NCBI GenBank assembly: GCA_003415625.1 | Contig: PYIU01000008.1 | Coordinates: 496,001 to 560,000 of the forward strand | Length of the DNA stretch: 64,000 nucleotides | Reading direction: 5' to 3' | Source: Aquanectria penicillioides | Lineage: Eukaryota > Ascomycota > Sordariomycetes > Hypocreales > Nectriaceae | Translations under genes and position numbers: made by a program | Shown here: one piece after another, positions 23,704 to 38,300 of the stretch | Numbering within the stretch: the first letter of the stretch is position 1 | Layout of the letters: every line of letters begins with the position of its first letter | The notes under the pieces: model-generated | Told to the model about the DNA's origin: nothing | Databases searched by the model: none | The model's input: the letters and a program-made list of their open reading frames with translations, nothing else

Positions 23704-26700
23704 TCCTTCTTTAATGCCTTAATGCTTGCCCTTAAGTAAACTAAAGGCATAATATAAAAAGAAAACTTTAAGCTTAATCTATTTAAATGCAAAGAAAATC
23801 TTAAAGAAAGCATTTAATTAAATGCTTTATATTTATAATCTATTATTTAATCTACTATTATCTCTCTTTATAATTTATTTTACTTTTAATATTTAATCTT
23901 TTTATTTTAATTTTATTATTACTTTTTTTTATAATGCAATTTTTAATTGCAGTATTAATTAATATAAAACTAATAAATAGAAATTAAAGGTTTAAATGGC
24001 TTATAAGCAGTAGTTATAATCTTATTCTATTGGTTTATTAAAATTAATTCTTTTAGTATATAAAAGATTTAACTCTTTATTTAAGGGAGTTTAAGAATAG
24101 CCTATTAATTAATTTAAGATAAATTTATTTATTTAGTTTTAGCAATTATCTTTCTTTTAATAAAGGCAATATAATTTAGGTTATAATTACTTTATTAAGT
24201 TTAAATAATAGTATTAGTAATATTTCTAACTATAGTATTAGTAATTATAGTATAACTCCTTTCTTTTGCTATATACTTAATTAATTAAGAAATTAATAAA
24301 GGCAATATAAAGCACTTATAAAAACTCTATTTATTACTTTTAGTAATAAATAAATTTAAGTCTATTTAATTAAATTGCTATAAAATGGCCAATTTAAATA
24401 AAGGTATCTATTAAATTAATTAAATTAATTTAATTATTTGCCTTTTACTTAAGAAATTAATAAATATTTAATTAAATACATTAAAATAAATAGATATATT
24501 TTAATTAATTTAAATTTCTTTTTTAAGTGCACTTAATTAAATAATGCTTATATAAATTAATAAGCTAATAGACAATTTATATAAATGCTAAATAGATTTA
24601 ATTATTAGTTTAGGCTTAATAATAGGTTTAAGGGCAGGAGTTTTAGACTTAAGGTATAAACTATAAAGGCAAGTTGCTTTAATGCTTTAACTTTAGCAGT
24701 TTAGGGCTTATTTAAAACCTTCTCTTTTATTATTACTTAAGGTAATAATAATTTTAATAGATTTATTAATTTTAGTAGGAAATCTATCTATTATTTAATA
24801 CCTATAAGTTTAATAGTATTTAATTAAATTATTAGCTAAAAAATAATAGAGTAGTTAAGGGCCTAATAGTAAAAGTAAACTTATTTAATAGCTATTGCTT
24901 TAAGGATTAAATAGCTTTAGGATAATTTAATATTTATTTTTAGGAGTTTAATAATTAATTTCTTTTTAGCTTATTATATAGTAATCTTTTAAATTAATAT
25001 AGAGCTATTAAATATTAAAGGAACTATTTTAAAATCTTAAAATATAGATAGATTTTTAGGTTTTAGTAAGTTTTATAAGCTTATATTAATTAAAGAACTT
25101 TCTATTAGCAATATTAAATTTATTAAAAATAATAGTATTAATAAAGTTTTATATTTAATTAATATTTAAAGCAATTAATTAAATACTTTTCTCTTATTTA
25201 TATTTAATAAAAACTTAATTATAGTGCATTAATGCTAAAAGGGGATTATTAATAGCATTATAATTGCTATTAAAGATTAAAAGCTAAATTATAAAGCGTT
25301 TAATAATTAAAGTTTTAATAAGTCTAACTATTCTTTAAATATTAAGGAAGAGAAAGAAAGTGCTTAAAAAACTATATTTTTAATTTTTAGCTTGCTTAAT
25401 AATAAATATAATAAAAATAGAGAAATTATAGGGCAATTCTATTTTAGTTATAATCTCCTTTTATACTATAATAAGTATAATAGCTTGCTTATTCTAAAGG
25501 ATATTAATAGTATTATAAATAATTAAATGCTTTAGCTATTTATTTTAAATAAAGAAGCTTTAATAAATAGTATTAGTAAAATAAATAAAGCCAATTAATA
25601 GCCTTTTATTATATATTGCTTATTAGAACTTTATAGGCATAAAACTAATTAAATATTTAGTCTTTTTAATATTTATCCCTTTTAATAAAAGCTTATAAAA
25701 AAAGCTTTTTTACTTTTATTTATTCTTTTTAATTTTAGTGCTTGCAATTAAAAGATTAATTTAATAAATTGCAAGAATATTAATAAGTCTATAGATAAAG
25801 GTAGTAAAGAGAGCTTAAATACTAAAGTTTAAGGCTATTTCCTTTTTCTATAGGTTTTTAAATAAATCCTATAAATCTTAATAATAGGATATTTAGGCTT
25901 AATAAGAGTTAAAAGGGAAGTCTTTAAAGCAATTAATATTAATACATTAAAAATCTAAATTGCTTTTATTATTTAAAATAGGCTAAGTTTTTAACTTATT
26001 AAATTAATAATTTTAATTTATTTAAGGGTAAAATAGTATAGATTAACTATTAAGCAATTAATTAAATATTTTAATAGTGTTTTCTTTATTAAAAGAAAAA
26101 AAATCTTTAATCCTATCTTTATTTTAAATAACTCCTTTAGCTATATAGAGGTCTTTATTTAGCATTAAAAATTGCATCTTTAAAGTAGTTACACTTAAGG
26201 TTGCTTTTTTTAGCCCTATTATAAAATAAAGTAAAGATTAATAAAGGGTTTAAAAGCTTATAATTAAATGCTTATAACTTAAGAGATAAAGATTATTAGT
26301 ATTTTATAGGTATTATAAATAAAGTTAAAGTAATATAACTTACTATAAAATTATTAAAAAGAGGGAAAGAGTTATAGGCATAAAGTAAGTTAATATAACT
26401 TAAGTGCCTTTATTTTTAGTTTAATATTATTTAAATAAATTACTATTTTAATATTTATATATATATAAATATTAATAAGTTTCTTAAAATAGTATACTTT
26501 TTAATATTTAATAAGAATTTTATTAGTATTTAGTTTTTACCTTAAATCTTAAGGGTTAATTTCCTATTTATTATAAAAGTACTATATTAGCCCCTCCCTT
26601 TTATTCCTTTCTTTTTTGCTTATTATTTTTTATCTCTTTAATTCTTTTGCATTTTTAGTTATTACTGCAATTTTTATTCTTTATTTTATAATAGCTTTAT

Positions 26701-28540
26701 ATTGCAATAAGCTTAAATCTTTTGCCTTTATATCTTATAATTATCTCCTTAATATATATAATCTTACTATTAGCTATATTTAGGCTTTTAAATTCTTTTA
26801 TTAATACTTTATTTATTAGTATACTTGCAATAGTTTCTTCTATAAGGCTTTAATTAATACTATTAATACTGCTATTAAATAATTAATAAATATCTCTTTT
26901 TATATTGCTTTTTAATTATTATTTTTATTTAATAATTAATTAAATACTTTTAGATTTAATAATGCTTTAATATTTAGATTTATAGCTTTTAAGCTTTTAA
27001 TTAATTTAGCTAGCCCTTATATATTAAAATTGCCTTTAAGGAAGATAGTAAATAGACTAATTGCAAACTTACTTAATAGTTTATTTTATAGTTACTATTT
27101 TACAATTTAATGCTTTATTTTAAAGTAGATCTTCTCCTTTAGTGCTAACTTTAGTCTATATATATCCCTATAGAATAGGCTTATTTAATAGAATACTTTT
27201 TAACTTAGCTATTAATTTACCTTAAGTATATTAAGGCATTTATTATTGCCTTTATTAAATATACTAATTCCTTTATATATTATAGATATATTTAATTATA
27301 TACTTTTATAGTTTTTACCTATAATAAATATATTTTTACTCCCTTTTATATATATATTTTAGCATTAGATTATATAAATAGCTACTATACTAATTATATT
27401 TAAAATAATTAATTTAAATATAAATAGAGCTTTCTTTATAGATATTAATTAAAGGGTCTTTATAAAGGCCTTTATAACTTTCCTTTAGGTAGTATAGATA
27501 CTATTAGTAAGTTTACTTAACTATTAACTTTTATAATAGATTATTTTAGGCTAATTACTTACTTATAAATTATATATAGTTTTTCTATTAATAGTATAGC
27601 TAGTAATTATTAATTAATTAAATAAGCATAAAAAGTATTTAATTAAAAGCATAAAATAGGTTTTAGTTAATAAAAATAATAGTCTTTAGCTTATCTTTTA
27701 GTATAAACTAATTAAATATAGTTTTTAATTTATTAATAATAGTTTAATAAATAAAAGATAGTACTATAAAGCAATTAATTAAGTATTTTTATGCTTTTTA
27801 AGGCTATTGCTATTATTATATTATTTTAATAACCTTAAAACTTAATTTCTATTAAATATATTTAAATTTCTAAATTTTTTATAAACATTAATACTTTATT
27901 TTTTGCTATTTTCTATACATTTTTATCTATTTTTAAATAATTTTAACCCTTTTACTATAGTTTTTAGGCATTTCTATTCTATTTTTATTAATTTTTAGTA
28001 TAATTTTTAAAGTTTTTAAATAGATTTTAAGGGATTTTTAGGGATTTTTAGCATTTTCTTAAGGTTTTTAGCTAATTTTTAGTTATTTTTATTTAGTTTT
28101 ATTTAATTTTACTATCCTTTTGCTTGCCTTTAATTACTTTTTATTTTACTTTCTTGCTTTATTTTAAGTAGCTTATTTTTTTTTAGTATAATATTAGTTT
28201 TAGTATCTTTACTTTTCTCTTTTTAACCTTTAGTACCCTTTTTTTAATAGTAATCTAACTATCTTTAGCCTAATGCTATTATTAACTATTTAATTAATTG
28301 CTTACTATATTTTAGTATTGCATTTATTAATTATTGCTTATCTTTAAAATTTAAACTTTAATAATCTCTTTAGGCCTAATATAAATGTATATTATAGTAT
28401 TATTATTTAAGCTTTTTATAGCATTTAAATTAAGTTCCTTTTATTTTTGCTATTCTATAGACTTAATTTATATTTAATTAAATACTTCCCCTTTTTTTCT
28501 TACCTTTAATAGTACTTTCTAATTTATACTAAAAGTCTCT
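23704..28540 (-). other. unexplained 4.8-kb segment of element C, between integrase end and 3' LTR
   Basis: RIP-mutated AT-rich DNA without any frame of useful length. It does not show a second pair of LTRs that I can see, and I recognise no RT, integrase or transposase motif in it. It is rich in the TTAATTAA-centred palindrome (for example 23807-23828, 25168-25190, 26052-26073, 27770-27790). The stretch 27840-28080 has a repeated TTTTTAGGGA / TTTTTAGCA texture. It may be an extra ORF, captured DNA, or a further element too decayed to recognise. Confidence 0.5.
23807..23828. repeat. 22-bp palindrome, second exact copy
   Basis: Same sequence as 23444-23465 (core GCATTTAATTAAATGC), about 100 bp inside the internal region of element C. 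An exact copy outside the LTR argues that it is a repeated unit rather than a chance palindrome. Confidence 0.75.
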
Positions 28541-31200
28541 TTATTATCCCTATTTACCCACTACTTATCCTTATTCTCTATAAACTTTCTTAATTAATTA
28601 TTATAAATTATACTAAAAAGCTTAACTTTATTTATAGTATTAAGGATATAACTCTTTATTTTATTAAATGCATTAGCAATTCTATAAGGGCTTAATTAAT
28701 ATAGCTTTATCTTTATAATGCAAGATATATCCTTTTAATTCTATATATTATATTAAAGAATTAAATCTTTTATAGCAAAAGGCTCTTTATGCAGCCTATA
28801 TTAATTCTTTTTAGTCTTTTTATTAGCAATTAACCTTTAGAATGTAATTACTTATTGCCTAGCTTCTTCTATATTTTCTTACTTTTATTTTAGGATTTTA
28901 ATTCTTTACTTAAGTAAGTCTTTAGTAAAGATTATATTATTCTATTTAATTAAATGCTATATAGGCACTTTTACTTCTAAAAGAAGGACTAGCTTCTATC
29001 TATAGAGTAGATAAAAAGGTAATCTTCTATATAAAGTGCAAATAGCTGCTCTTTTAGCTAGTAAAGCTATTAGCAAAATATTTATTTATTTTCCTTTTTC
29101 TTTACTCTTTTTCTTTAGGAAATTTATTATAGTAATATAATTACCTTTAATAAATCTATTTACTTTAAGGTTATAAATAGAAGTATTAATAACTTCTATA
29201 TTAAGGCTATTAAAATCTTTAGGAATCCCTTTTATAATCTTTTTTTTATTATTAATAATTACTCTTTTTAGCATTTTATACTAATAGTGCAGTTTTTTAA
29301 GGAATTTTATAATATAGTAATTATTTAATTTTAGAATTAGCTTAGCCTTTATCTATTTATAAAGATTATATTTAGCTTTTAGTATAAATTTAAATCTTTT
29401 ATTAAAAAATATATATTATCTATTAAAATAAATCTTTATTATTAAGTAAATAGGCTTAATAGATATAAAGGCTTTTATTAATCTTTAGGGAATATATATT
29501 TAATATATTAAGCACTGCCTAATAGCTTCTATAATGCTCTTTTTTGCATTTTATTAATAGTATCTTTTAGAAAGGAATATATAAATAGCATTATAATTAT
29601 AATGCCCTCTATTAATATAGTATAATTTAATTAAATTCTTTTAAATGTTTTCTTTTTCTATAATTAACCTTAAATTGCCTTTCTATTCTTTAGCCTTAAT
29701 CTATAAATAGCTACCTCTTATAAAGTGTTTTTTAGCCTTTAGCTATAAGCATTAATAATTCTATAGAGTAATACCTATTAGCCTTTTTAATAAAAGCAAG
29801 TATTTTTTTAATTGCAATAAGGGTTTACTATAATTCTTTTTTAATTTTATTAGTTTATTCTTAATCTTAATAATATTAAGATAAATATTAATAAACTCTT
29901 TAATATTACCTTTAGCCTTTTAGTCTATTTAATTAAATGCTTTTAGACCTTTTTTAAATAGTCTATTAGCTATATTATTTTTATTTTTAAGAATATATTA
30001 AATAGTAAAGTTAAATAATAGAATATAACTAATCTATTAAATAACTATTGCATTAAGGATATTACTAGCCCTACTATTAAGCTAATAGACTAAAACTTAA
30101 GAATCTATCTCTAAAATAAAGGGCAATTTATATATATAGCTATAAAGGCATTTAATTCTATATAATATACCCTTATATTTAAGTTTAATAGTATTATACC
30201 TTTATTCTATAGAAGTCTAAAGACTAGATTTATACCTTACTAAATGCCTCTTTCTCTTTATTATCTATATTAATATTATACTTTAGCCTTTTTTATTAGT
30301 ATTAATTATAAGGATAATCTCCTTAAATCCTTTAAAAAGGTTTAATATTGCTAAAATAAAAATAAAAGTTATCTTTTCTTTAAGAATTGCTATAGCATTA
30401 GCTTATTCCTTACTTTATATTTATATAGCATTCTTTTTTAATAATTAAATAAAAGGTTTAGCAATTTAAATATATCTTTTAACTTAAATTTAATAGTAGC
30501 CTATAATTTTTAAAAATGCTTTAACCTACTTTAGGTTATAGTATCTTTTCTATTTATTAATCTTAATTACTTTTTCCTCTATTAGCTGCCTTTTAGCTAT
30601 ACTATATAAGTATTTAATAATAACTGCAGTATACTAATAGAACTTTAACTTCCCTATAGAAATTGTACACTTAAATAGCTTAATATTTAAAAGAGTTTTA
30701 TTTAAATTAATTAAATGCTTTAAAATAAACCTCTATATATTAAAGAGTACCTCTTCTCTATTATATTTAGTCTTTAGTCCTTTAATAGTAATATTATTTA
30801 AAAAGGCTTAATAGACTTTTAATAATAGATTAAAAAGAATTTTAATTATAATCCTTAAGAACTATACTATTAAATTAATTTCTTCTTACAGTAAGGTATA
30901 TATTTTAAGAAGCCTTAATAGTATATTAAAAGTTATTAAATTCTAACTTTTCTCTATTAAGGAAATTTAATTATATTTTAAAAAGAAATTTAAAAGAGTT
31001 AAGATTTTATATATTTTAAATTTAATTAAAAATTTATTAATTCCTAAAGGAATTAATCTATTCTATATTATATATATATTATATCTTTTAGCTAAATTAA
31101 TTAAGTAAAGTCTACTATTCTTTTTTACTATTAGTATATATAGGTTTTAATAGGCAGTATAAAACTCTTAAAGGATTTCTCTTTTTATTTAAGTTTTTAG
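28541..31200 (-). pseudogene. element C pol remnant: reverse transcriptase, RNase H, integrase
   Basis: Read on the minus strand through stops. Near 30790-30540 is the RT pattern IKGLKTKYNREEVLFNI, RFILKHLINLNKTLLNI and then the connection segment VKAFLKIIGYY near 30520. Near 28700-28560 is the integrase C-terminal pattern GPYRIANAFNKIKSYIL followed by YNN-LRKFIENKD. The longest surviving frame of the piece, 29086-29274 (62 residues), lies in the integrase core region and is a relic, not a gene. This order on the minus strand defines element C as Ty3/gypsy in reverse orientation. Confidence 0.75.
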
Positions 31201-34200
31201 TAATTTAATAACTTTTTTTTTTAATTCTTTAGGGATTAAAATGTTTTCTATTTATTAGGCTTTATATTTAATTATCTTAATAATTTATAAAGGGGCCACT
31301 TTAGGGTTTAGTCTTCTATACTCCTTAAAATCCTAAATAAATACTGCTTCTCTATTATAAAGAATTTCTAAAAGAATATTTCTTTTTTTATTAATAAAAA
31401 TCCTTTCTATTTAATTAATTACTTTTTAAAGTCTTTTTTTATATAGCCTTAATCCTTTAGCTATTTTAAAGAACTTAAGTATTAAGAGCTTTAAGTACTT
31501 AAACTTCTTTTTAAGGTCTCTCTTTACTTTCTTTTATCTCTTTTCCTTTTAATATAAATCCCTTTTAGGGATAGATCTATTTAATAGAATATTATCTTTA
31601 GAATATATTTTATTAGCTTTTTATTTATATATTGTATTAATAAATACTACTTTCCCTCTTTAGTATACAATTAACTATAGCTTTTTCTTTACTTTTATTA
31701 CTTTTATATAATTAACCTTTAATTAATTTCTAACTATTAATTAAATTATTGCTTTTATTAATACTTTATTTAACTATTTAATTAATTGCTTATTATTATT
31801 TTCTTTTAAACCTTATAATTCTATTAGTTTAAAAGAACTTTAGGAATTTATCTTTAATTGCCTTAAGTAGTCTTTATACTCCTTAAGGTATTTTATTTAA
31901 TATTTCTAGTAATAAGCATAATAATCTTAATTAAGCTAAATTAATATTGCAAAAGCATTTCTTCTTTTAGAGATATATAATTAAATATAACTTTAATAGC
32001 CCTAATAAAGGGCATTCTTAAAATAAAAGGAATAAAAATATATTCTTTTAAAGCAATATAAAATCTCTATACTATTTAAATATTTTTAAGAAATAGCTTA
32101 ATATTTACTTCTTTATACATTTAGATTTAATTATTAAAGTAAAATATAGTAAAAGTTTCTATAGGCTTTACTTTTAGCTTGCATTTTTATACTATTTTAT
32201 TAAAGATAATATTTCCTTTTAATTTAAAATCTACTAAAGCTTTTTAAATTATTCTATTAGGGTTATTTAACTTTACTTAAATTTTTAGTAGTTTTTAGTA
32301 TTAAGCTAAAGTTCTTTAATACTATTAGTTTAAAATATTTATATAGACTATTAAATGCATTTAATTAAATATAACCTTTTCCCCTTTAGTTATTATATAG
32401 CTAATATTAACTTTATTAATACTTCTTTAATCCTTAATAAAGTATTCTTTAGGCAATAGTATATAATAAAGTTTAAATTCCTTTTTAATTAATATATTAT
32501 TAATACTATACTGCTTAGCAATATAGTTAAAGTACTCCTTTAAAAATGTTACTTTTAGATTATTAATTATAATTAAATTAATAGCTTATTAAATCTATTT
32601 CTTTTTAAATAAGGGTTTAGATTTTATCTATTTAATTTCTTTTATTTCTTTTATATAATTAAAAACTATCTTTAAGATATTATTATTTAAAGGAGGGTTA
32701 AAAGTAATTAAGTCCTTAATAGTTATTTAAACTTTTAATTCTATTACCTTTTTATAAACTTATTTTCTTATTTAAATGACTTTAAGTATTTAATTAAAAG
32801 CATTTTAATCCTTTTCTTTAAGAATAATATTAGTAATCTTTTTATTCTTAATAAATTCTCTATTTATAACTTAAATAAAAGACTAAATTCCTTTTTTCTT
32901 TTTTTAATTAATTAATTTCTCTTTTAATTTTACTTTTATGCATTTTATAGTATTAGTTTCTAATATAATATTAGCAATAAAAGGGTTATTAATTAATTCT
33001 ATAGCTTAATTATTAATAAAAATACAATTAACTTTAGGTTTTTAGGTCTCCTTAAGGGAATTTCTATTAAGCATTAAAGAGCTATACTTTAGTTAATTAA
33101 TATACTTAAGGAAGTCTTTAATTAAATGCTTTTCTTTTTTAGCAATTTACTATTTTTATGCATTTAGCTTATTTACTATTATAACCTTAGCTTAACTATA
33201 AATCTTAAAGGTAGGGAATTCTAAAATCTATAAAATAATTATTTTTCTTACTTCTCTATTAATAGTAAGCTTATATATTAGTTTTAAAGGCAGTAAGAGT
33301 TTCTATTGCCCTATTTAAATAAAGCTAATATTACTATTATAGTCTATAAATCCCCTCCTTTTATTTTCTATAAAAAGTAAGTAATAGTTTAGAAAATGCT
33401 TTACTTTTATATAATAGAAGTACTTTAGATCTTTATTATAACTTATATTAATATAGAAGTTATAATAGGGATATATATAATTAAATTCTTCTATTTAATT
33501 AAGGTTGTTTTTAACTAATAATAATAATTTTATTTTTAATTAATTAATCTTTTAGTATATAATCCTTTTTAACTTTTGCAATTTATTTATAATATTTTAG
33601 GCTATATTAATTTATAGCTTCTTTATTCCTTTAATAAAAAGATTTAACTTCCCTTTTAAGCTTTAAATAGGGTTAAGGAACTTAAGCTTTTAATGCTAAA
33701 GCTAATTTTAATAAGCAAAAGGTTTTTTAGTTTTCCTAAAATATCTAAAGTTATTATCCTTCTTTTCTATTTAAAAGATTTAGATTTCTTTCTTAATATT
33801 AAAAAAGTTCTTAATTAGCTTAATTATCTTTTTATACCTTATTGTTCTTAAGGTATTTAGGTATTTCCCTTTCTATTAGTAGATATTAATAATAATATTT
33901 TTTAGTATAATATTATAAATAGCCTAAGCCTATACTATAAAAGCCTTTTAGTTAATAGGATCTACTTTTCTATTAAATTAGGCATACTTTATAAGCTATT
34001 AAAGGATAATTCTATACTCTATAGACTAAATTAAAGTTATATTTATTTACTAAAGCTTATTTTTAGGTAGATTTAATTAATTTAAATCTTAATACTTAAA
34101 GGTTTTTAAGAGGTTTTACTTTATAGCAGCCTAATTATTGCCTTTTAGTAAGTTTATAATATCTTAAAACACTTTAAAGGTTATATAGTATATAAGAGCT

Positions 34201-35127
34201 TTGCCTTTTATACTATTTATAACTTTTTAATTAATTATAAATCTATTATATAATTTAAGGAAATGTATAATATTCTTTTTATTAAAAATTATATTAAGCA
34301 ATTAAATAGAAGTAATAATTACTTCTATTATTTTAGCTAATATATTTAGTTTATTTTTTTTAGGAATATTAATATTAATAGTATTAATTAACTTAAAAAG
34401 GATAGTTAAAGATTATTAACTATATTAACCCCCTTTACTTTTAATAGGGCTTAAGGGGTTTAATTGCATTTAATTAAATATTCTTTTTATTTTTTTATCT
34501 AAAGGCATTAGTAAATTGTAATTATTAGGATTCCTATAATAAGTGTTTTAGTATATATATATAAAGGAGTGTAGGCTAGCTGCCTAACTCCTAAGGTTAT
34601 AAGTTGCAATAAAACAATATATATATATAATAAAAGAATAAAATAATAAAATAAATTAAAATATATATTAAAATAATTAAAAAAAGTAAAGAAAAAGGAT
34701 AGTAGTATTATATTTAATAAGGCTTTATTTTAATAAATTTAAACTAGCTTTTTAGAGTTAATAATAATAGGTAAAGTAGCTAATTAAAATAGTAGTAAGT
34801 ATATATATATACTCTTTAGCTAAAGTTTAAAGACTAGCAAAAATAATAAAAATTTCCTATTCCCTATAATTAATTAAAGGTTAAGTAATCTTTTTCTTTC
34901 TCTTTTTTTTCCTTTTTTAGTCTATAAACTAAGCTTTTAGTAGTCTTAAGTATACTTTAATATTTAAAAGTATTTAATTAAATATTTATACATTATTTAT
35001 ACTATTATTTTGCCTTATATACCTTTATGCTAATATATTAGCACTATATTAGGTTATTGAATTTTTCTATATATTTGCCCTAACTATAGTAGTAAGTTTT
35101 CTTTTTTTAAAATGCAAATTTATATTA
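31201..35127 (-). pseudogene. element C gag/protease region, RIP-destroyed
   Basis: About 3.9 kb between the pol remnant and the insertion point of element B. By position it should carry gag and protease of C, but RIP has removed all readable motifs. It includes a GC-richer hairpin at 34566-34591 next to a TATATATATAAA box. Confidence 0.5.
34566..34591. other. hairpin next to a TATA-like run
   Basis: GGAGT-g-TAGGC, loop TAGCT, GCCTA-ACTCC: a ten-pair stem with a one-base bulge, directly downstream of TATATATATAAA (34551-34564). Its surroundings are about 80% AT, so the preserved GC pairs stand out. It could be a promoter start region of C or of a lost solo LTR. Confidence 0.5.
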
Positions 35128-35132
35128 ATATC
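35128..35132. repeat. target-site duplication of element B (left copy)
   Basis: ATATC; the right copy at 41912-41916 is GTATC. The one difference is a G-to-A transition. Confidence 0.7.
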
Positions 35133-35359
35133 TATTAAACCTAAGGTATCTTATATATAGGGAAACACCAAAACGCACTTTAAATTATAAAAATAAAGCT
35201 TAAAATAATTAAATAAAGGTTATATAAATACAATATAGCTCTATTAGGTCTAGTGCAACCCAACCCCTCTTTTAGAGCCTAAGCGATAAAGTAAGGCTAG
35301 AAGAAACAAAAAGAGAAAAACAAAAATATATATAATTATACAATTAGTTCAGTTTAATA
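35133..35359 (+). repeat. left LTR of element B
   Basis: 227 bp. It is clearly more RIP-mutated than the right copy (for example TTCAGTTTAATA against TTCGGTTCAATA at the end). Confidence 0.9.
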
Positions 35360-38300
35360 ATTAAGAGTCTTAAAGCTATATTTATTAGTATAGCTATAAC
35401 TATTTAATTAAGCTCTAAAAGCAAGAAATAAACTTTATATCTTAATTCTAAACTAAATATATAAAATAACCTTTAAGATCTATATCCTTAATAACCTAAA
35501 TAACTAAAAAACCTTTAAATAAAGCTATAAAGTGAAAATTACTATAAAATAAATTAAGAAGCTTAAAATCCTTAAGGACTCTTTTTAATTTAAGACTATT
35601 TAAATTTTTAAGCCTATAATACTAATTGCTATAAAATACTTTATAAAAGAGAAAGCTAAGGCTAAAAGCTTAAGATTAAAGTTTATTTAATTAATATAAA
35701 AGGCAACTATAATAATAAAGCTGCTTCCTAAAAACTAAAAACTACTAAAATGCAAGCTTATAATATTTTACTATAATTAAGAAAAATATAAAATTAAAGT
35801 AAATAGAATCTATAATATCCTTAATTAAATAATAGAGAAAATAAGCCCCTATTATATTTAAATATATTTATTTATAATAGATAAAGGGAATAATAATAAT
35901 AATATTATAAAATTCTATAATAACCTTAAAGCTATATATAGAATTAATAATATATTAAAAGAAAAATAAGCTTAAAAATGTTATTTTAAAGTGCTAAAAT
36001 AGACTTTAAACCCTAAAATTATCTAGTAAAATTAAATTATTAATTAAGAACAGTCTATAAAGATTATAACTATAAGAAATATTGCTAAAGCTTTATACCT
36101 AAATGTATAGTTTGTAAACTTAAAATAATACCTTAAAAGTTACTTTTAAATATTCCTTTAAATTACTAAAGCATAATATAAAGATACTATTAAGAAAAGT
36201 ACCTATATACTAACTGCTTTTACTTTAAGTTTTAAATATAAAATTAAGAAAAGAAAAGAAACTAAAGGAAAGCAATATAAAGCTTTAGTATAAAAGGGGA
36301 ACTTTAGACCTATATTTTAAGGCTTAAACCTATCTTCTAAAAAACATTTTTATCTAAAGAGCTTATAACCTAAATAACTTAAGTTAAAGAAATAAAAATA
36401 AACTCTAAAGAAAGATAATTACTGTATTTTATATAGGAAATCACACTTTAATGCTAATACCTAAAAGTATTGGATTGCATTCTCTAAAAATATACTTAAG
36501 TAAATAAAAAGGCAAAAGTAAATAGATAAAAGATAGAAAATATAATTAAAAGATTAAATTAAAGTCTAAAAACTATATAAAAAGCTTAAAAAGCAAACTG
36601 TATAATTAACTAAAGATTTAAACTAATAATTAATATTATAAATCTTAATCTTAAATTCTATAGTTATTTTCCTTATTTTATATAGTAAATACCTATTATA
36701 AATCTTAATTATACTTAACTTAAGAATAATACTATATATTTTTAATAATAAAAAGAAATTTAAAAATCTTAAATTAGCTTTATTTAATAAAATTATCTTT
36801 ACTGGATTAAAGAACCTTTTAATCTTAGAATATAAAAATATAGAAATTAAAGTTTAAAATCTATAAGGTAAAGCTTATTTCCTTATTTTAAGGTGCATTA
36901 CTTACTGCCTATAAATTAAAATAAATCTAGTCTTATTAAAAAGACTCTATTAATATAGTTATTAATAGGATTAAAAAAATAAAGATAATATTTTAAGATA
37001 TAGAAGTAGGCAAGCTTTATATAGATTAAAGATTGCCTATAATTAATATATTTTAAATTATAAGCCTATTACTTAAGAATAAAGCTTATTTATAATAAAT
37101 AAACCTTATTATAACTTATAGATATTAAAGCATTTATAATAAGCAAAAGCTATAAAATAGTATTATTAATTAAGTTATTTAGGACTTAAGGCATTAAAAC
37201 ATTTAATTAACTATACTATTAATATAAAGATTAAAGGCCTAATAATAGTTAAATATAATGCTTATAGATTAAGCAAAATAAAATGCTAAAAGCACTATAA
37301 ACTATAAATATAAAGCTTAATTCCTAAAGAGTAAGTCTCTTTAGACTTCTATAACTTTTAACCTAATATAATAAACCTTTCTTTATGCACTATTATAATA
37401 GATTATACATTAAGAATGTATTAGGATTATTACTTTAAAAATTAAAGAAAAGAATAATTATTATTAATATTATAAAACTTTACTTAAATATTAAAAATAA
37501 GATATAGAATTAAACTTTAAGTAATAGAAATAGATAATAAGCTTTAAAAGAGCAATTTAGTCTATATATAGCTAGATTAAAGAGAAATAGCAATAAAAAA
37601 AAGTGCCCCTTAAATATAGCAATAAAATAGATTAAAAGAACATTTTAGAAGGGTAGTAAAAGAAAAAACAAAAGTTCTTGCAATTAAGAGTAGTCTATTA
37701 GCTAGACTATAGCTAGAAATAGTAAGAATAGCAATATATCTATTAAACTAAACTTTAAAATAGGGACTTAAGTGGAAAATACTATATAAAAGCTTCTTTT
37801 TATTAATTTAAAGCTTAAATAAGGATTGTAAGCTATAAATTACTTACTTTAGGATAATTAATTGTAAATTATTTGCAATAACTAAAGACACTTAATTAAA
37901 AAAGAATTAACTTATATTTAAAATAAGCCTAAAGGCTTAAATAGATTATTTTATAGAATATAATTTCTAAAATCTCTTTTGCATTTAGAATTTAATTATT
38001 AATTAAGTGTATATAACCTAAGATATTATTTTTAATAAAGAAGACCTCTTTTTGGTAAGTAATACTAAAATAAAAGAAACTATAGGTAAAAAGACCCTTA
38101 AAGAAATATAAATATAAATAAAAGCTCTTCTTAATGCTAAATAGGTTAATTAAGTAAATAATATTAATTAACTATAAGATAAGCTTTAAACTATTAAAAT
38201 AAGCCTTTAAAATATAGTTAAAGACTTAAAAACTAAAAAGAAAAAGGATATAAATAAACTATAGATTAAAGATAAAAAATATACTTAATTATAGTTTAAA

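Noticed and set aside
29086..29274. 62-residue minus-strand frame as a small gene
   Set aside because: It lies inside the integrase region of element C and is a chance survivor of RIP.
34490..34640. Solo LTR with TATA box and hairpin
   Set aside because: No second copy and no target duplication could be found in the window; kept only as a hairpin feature.
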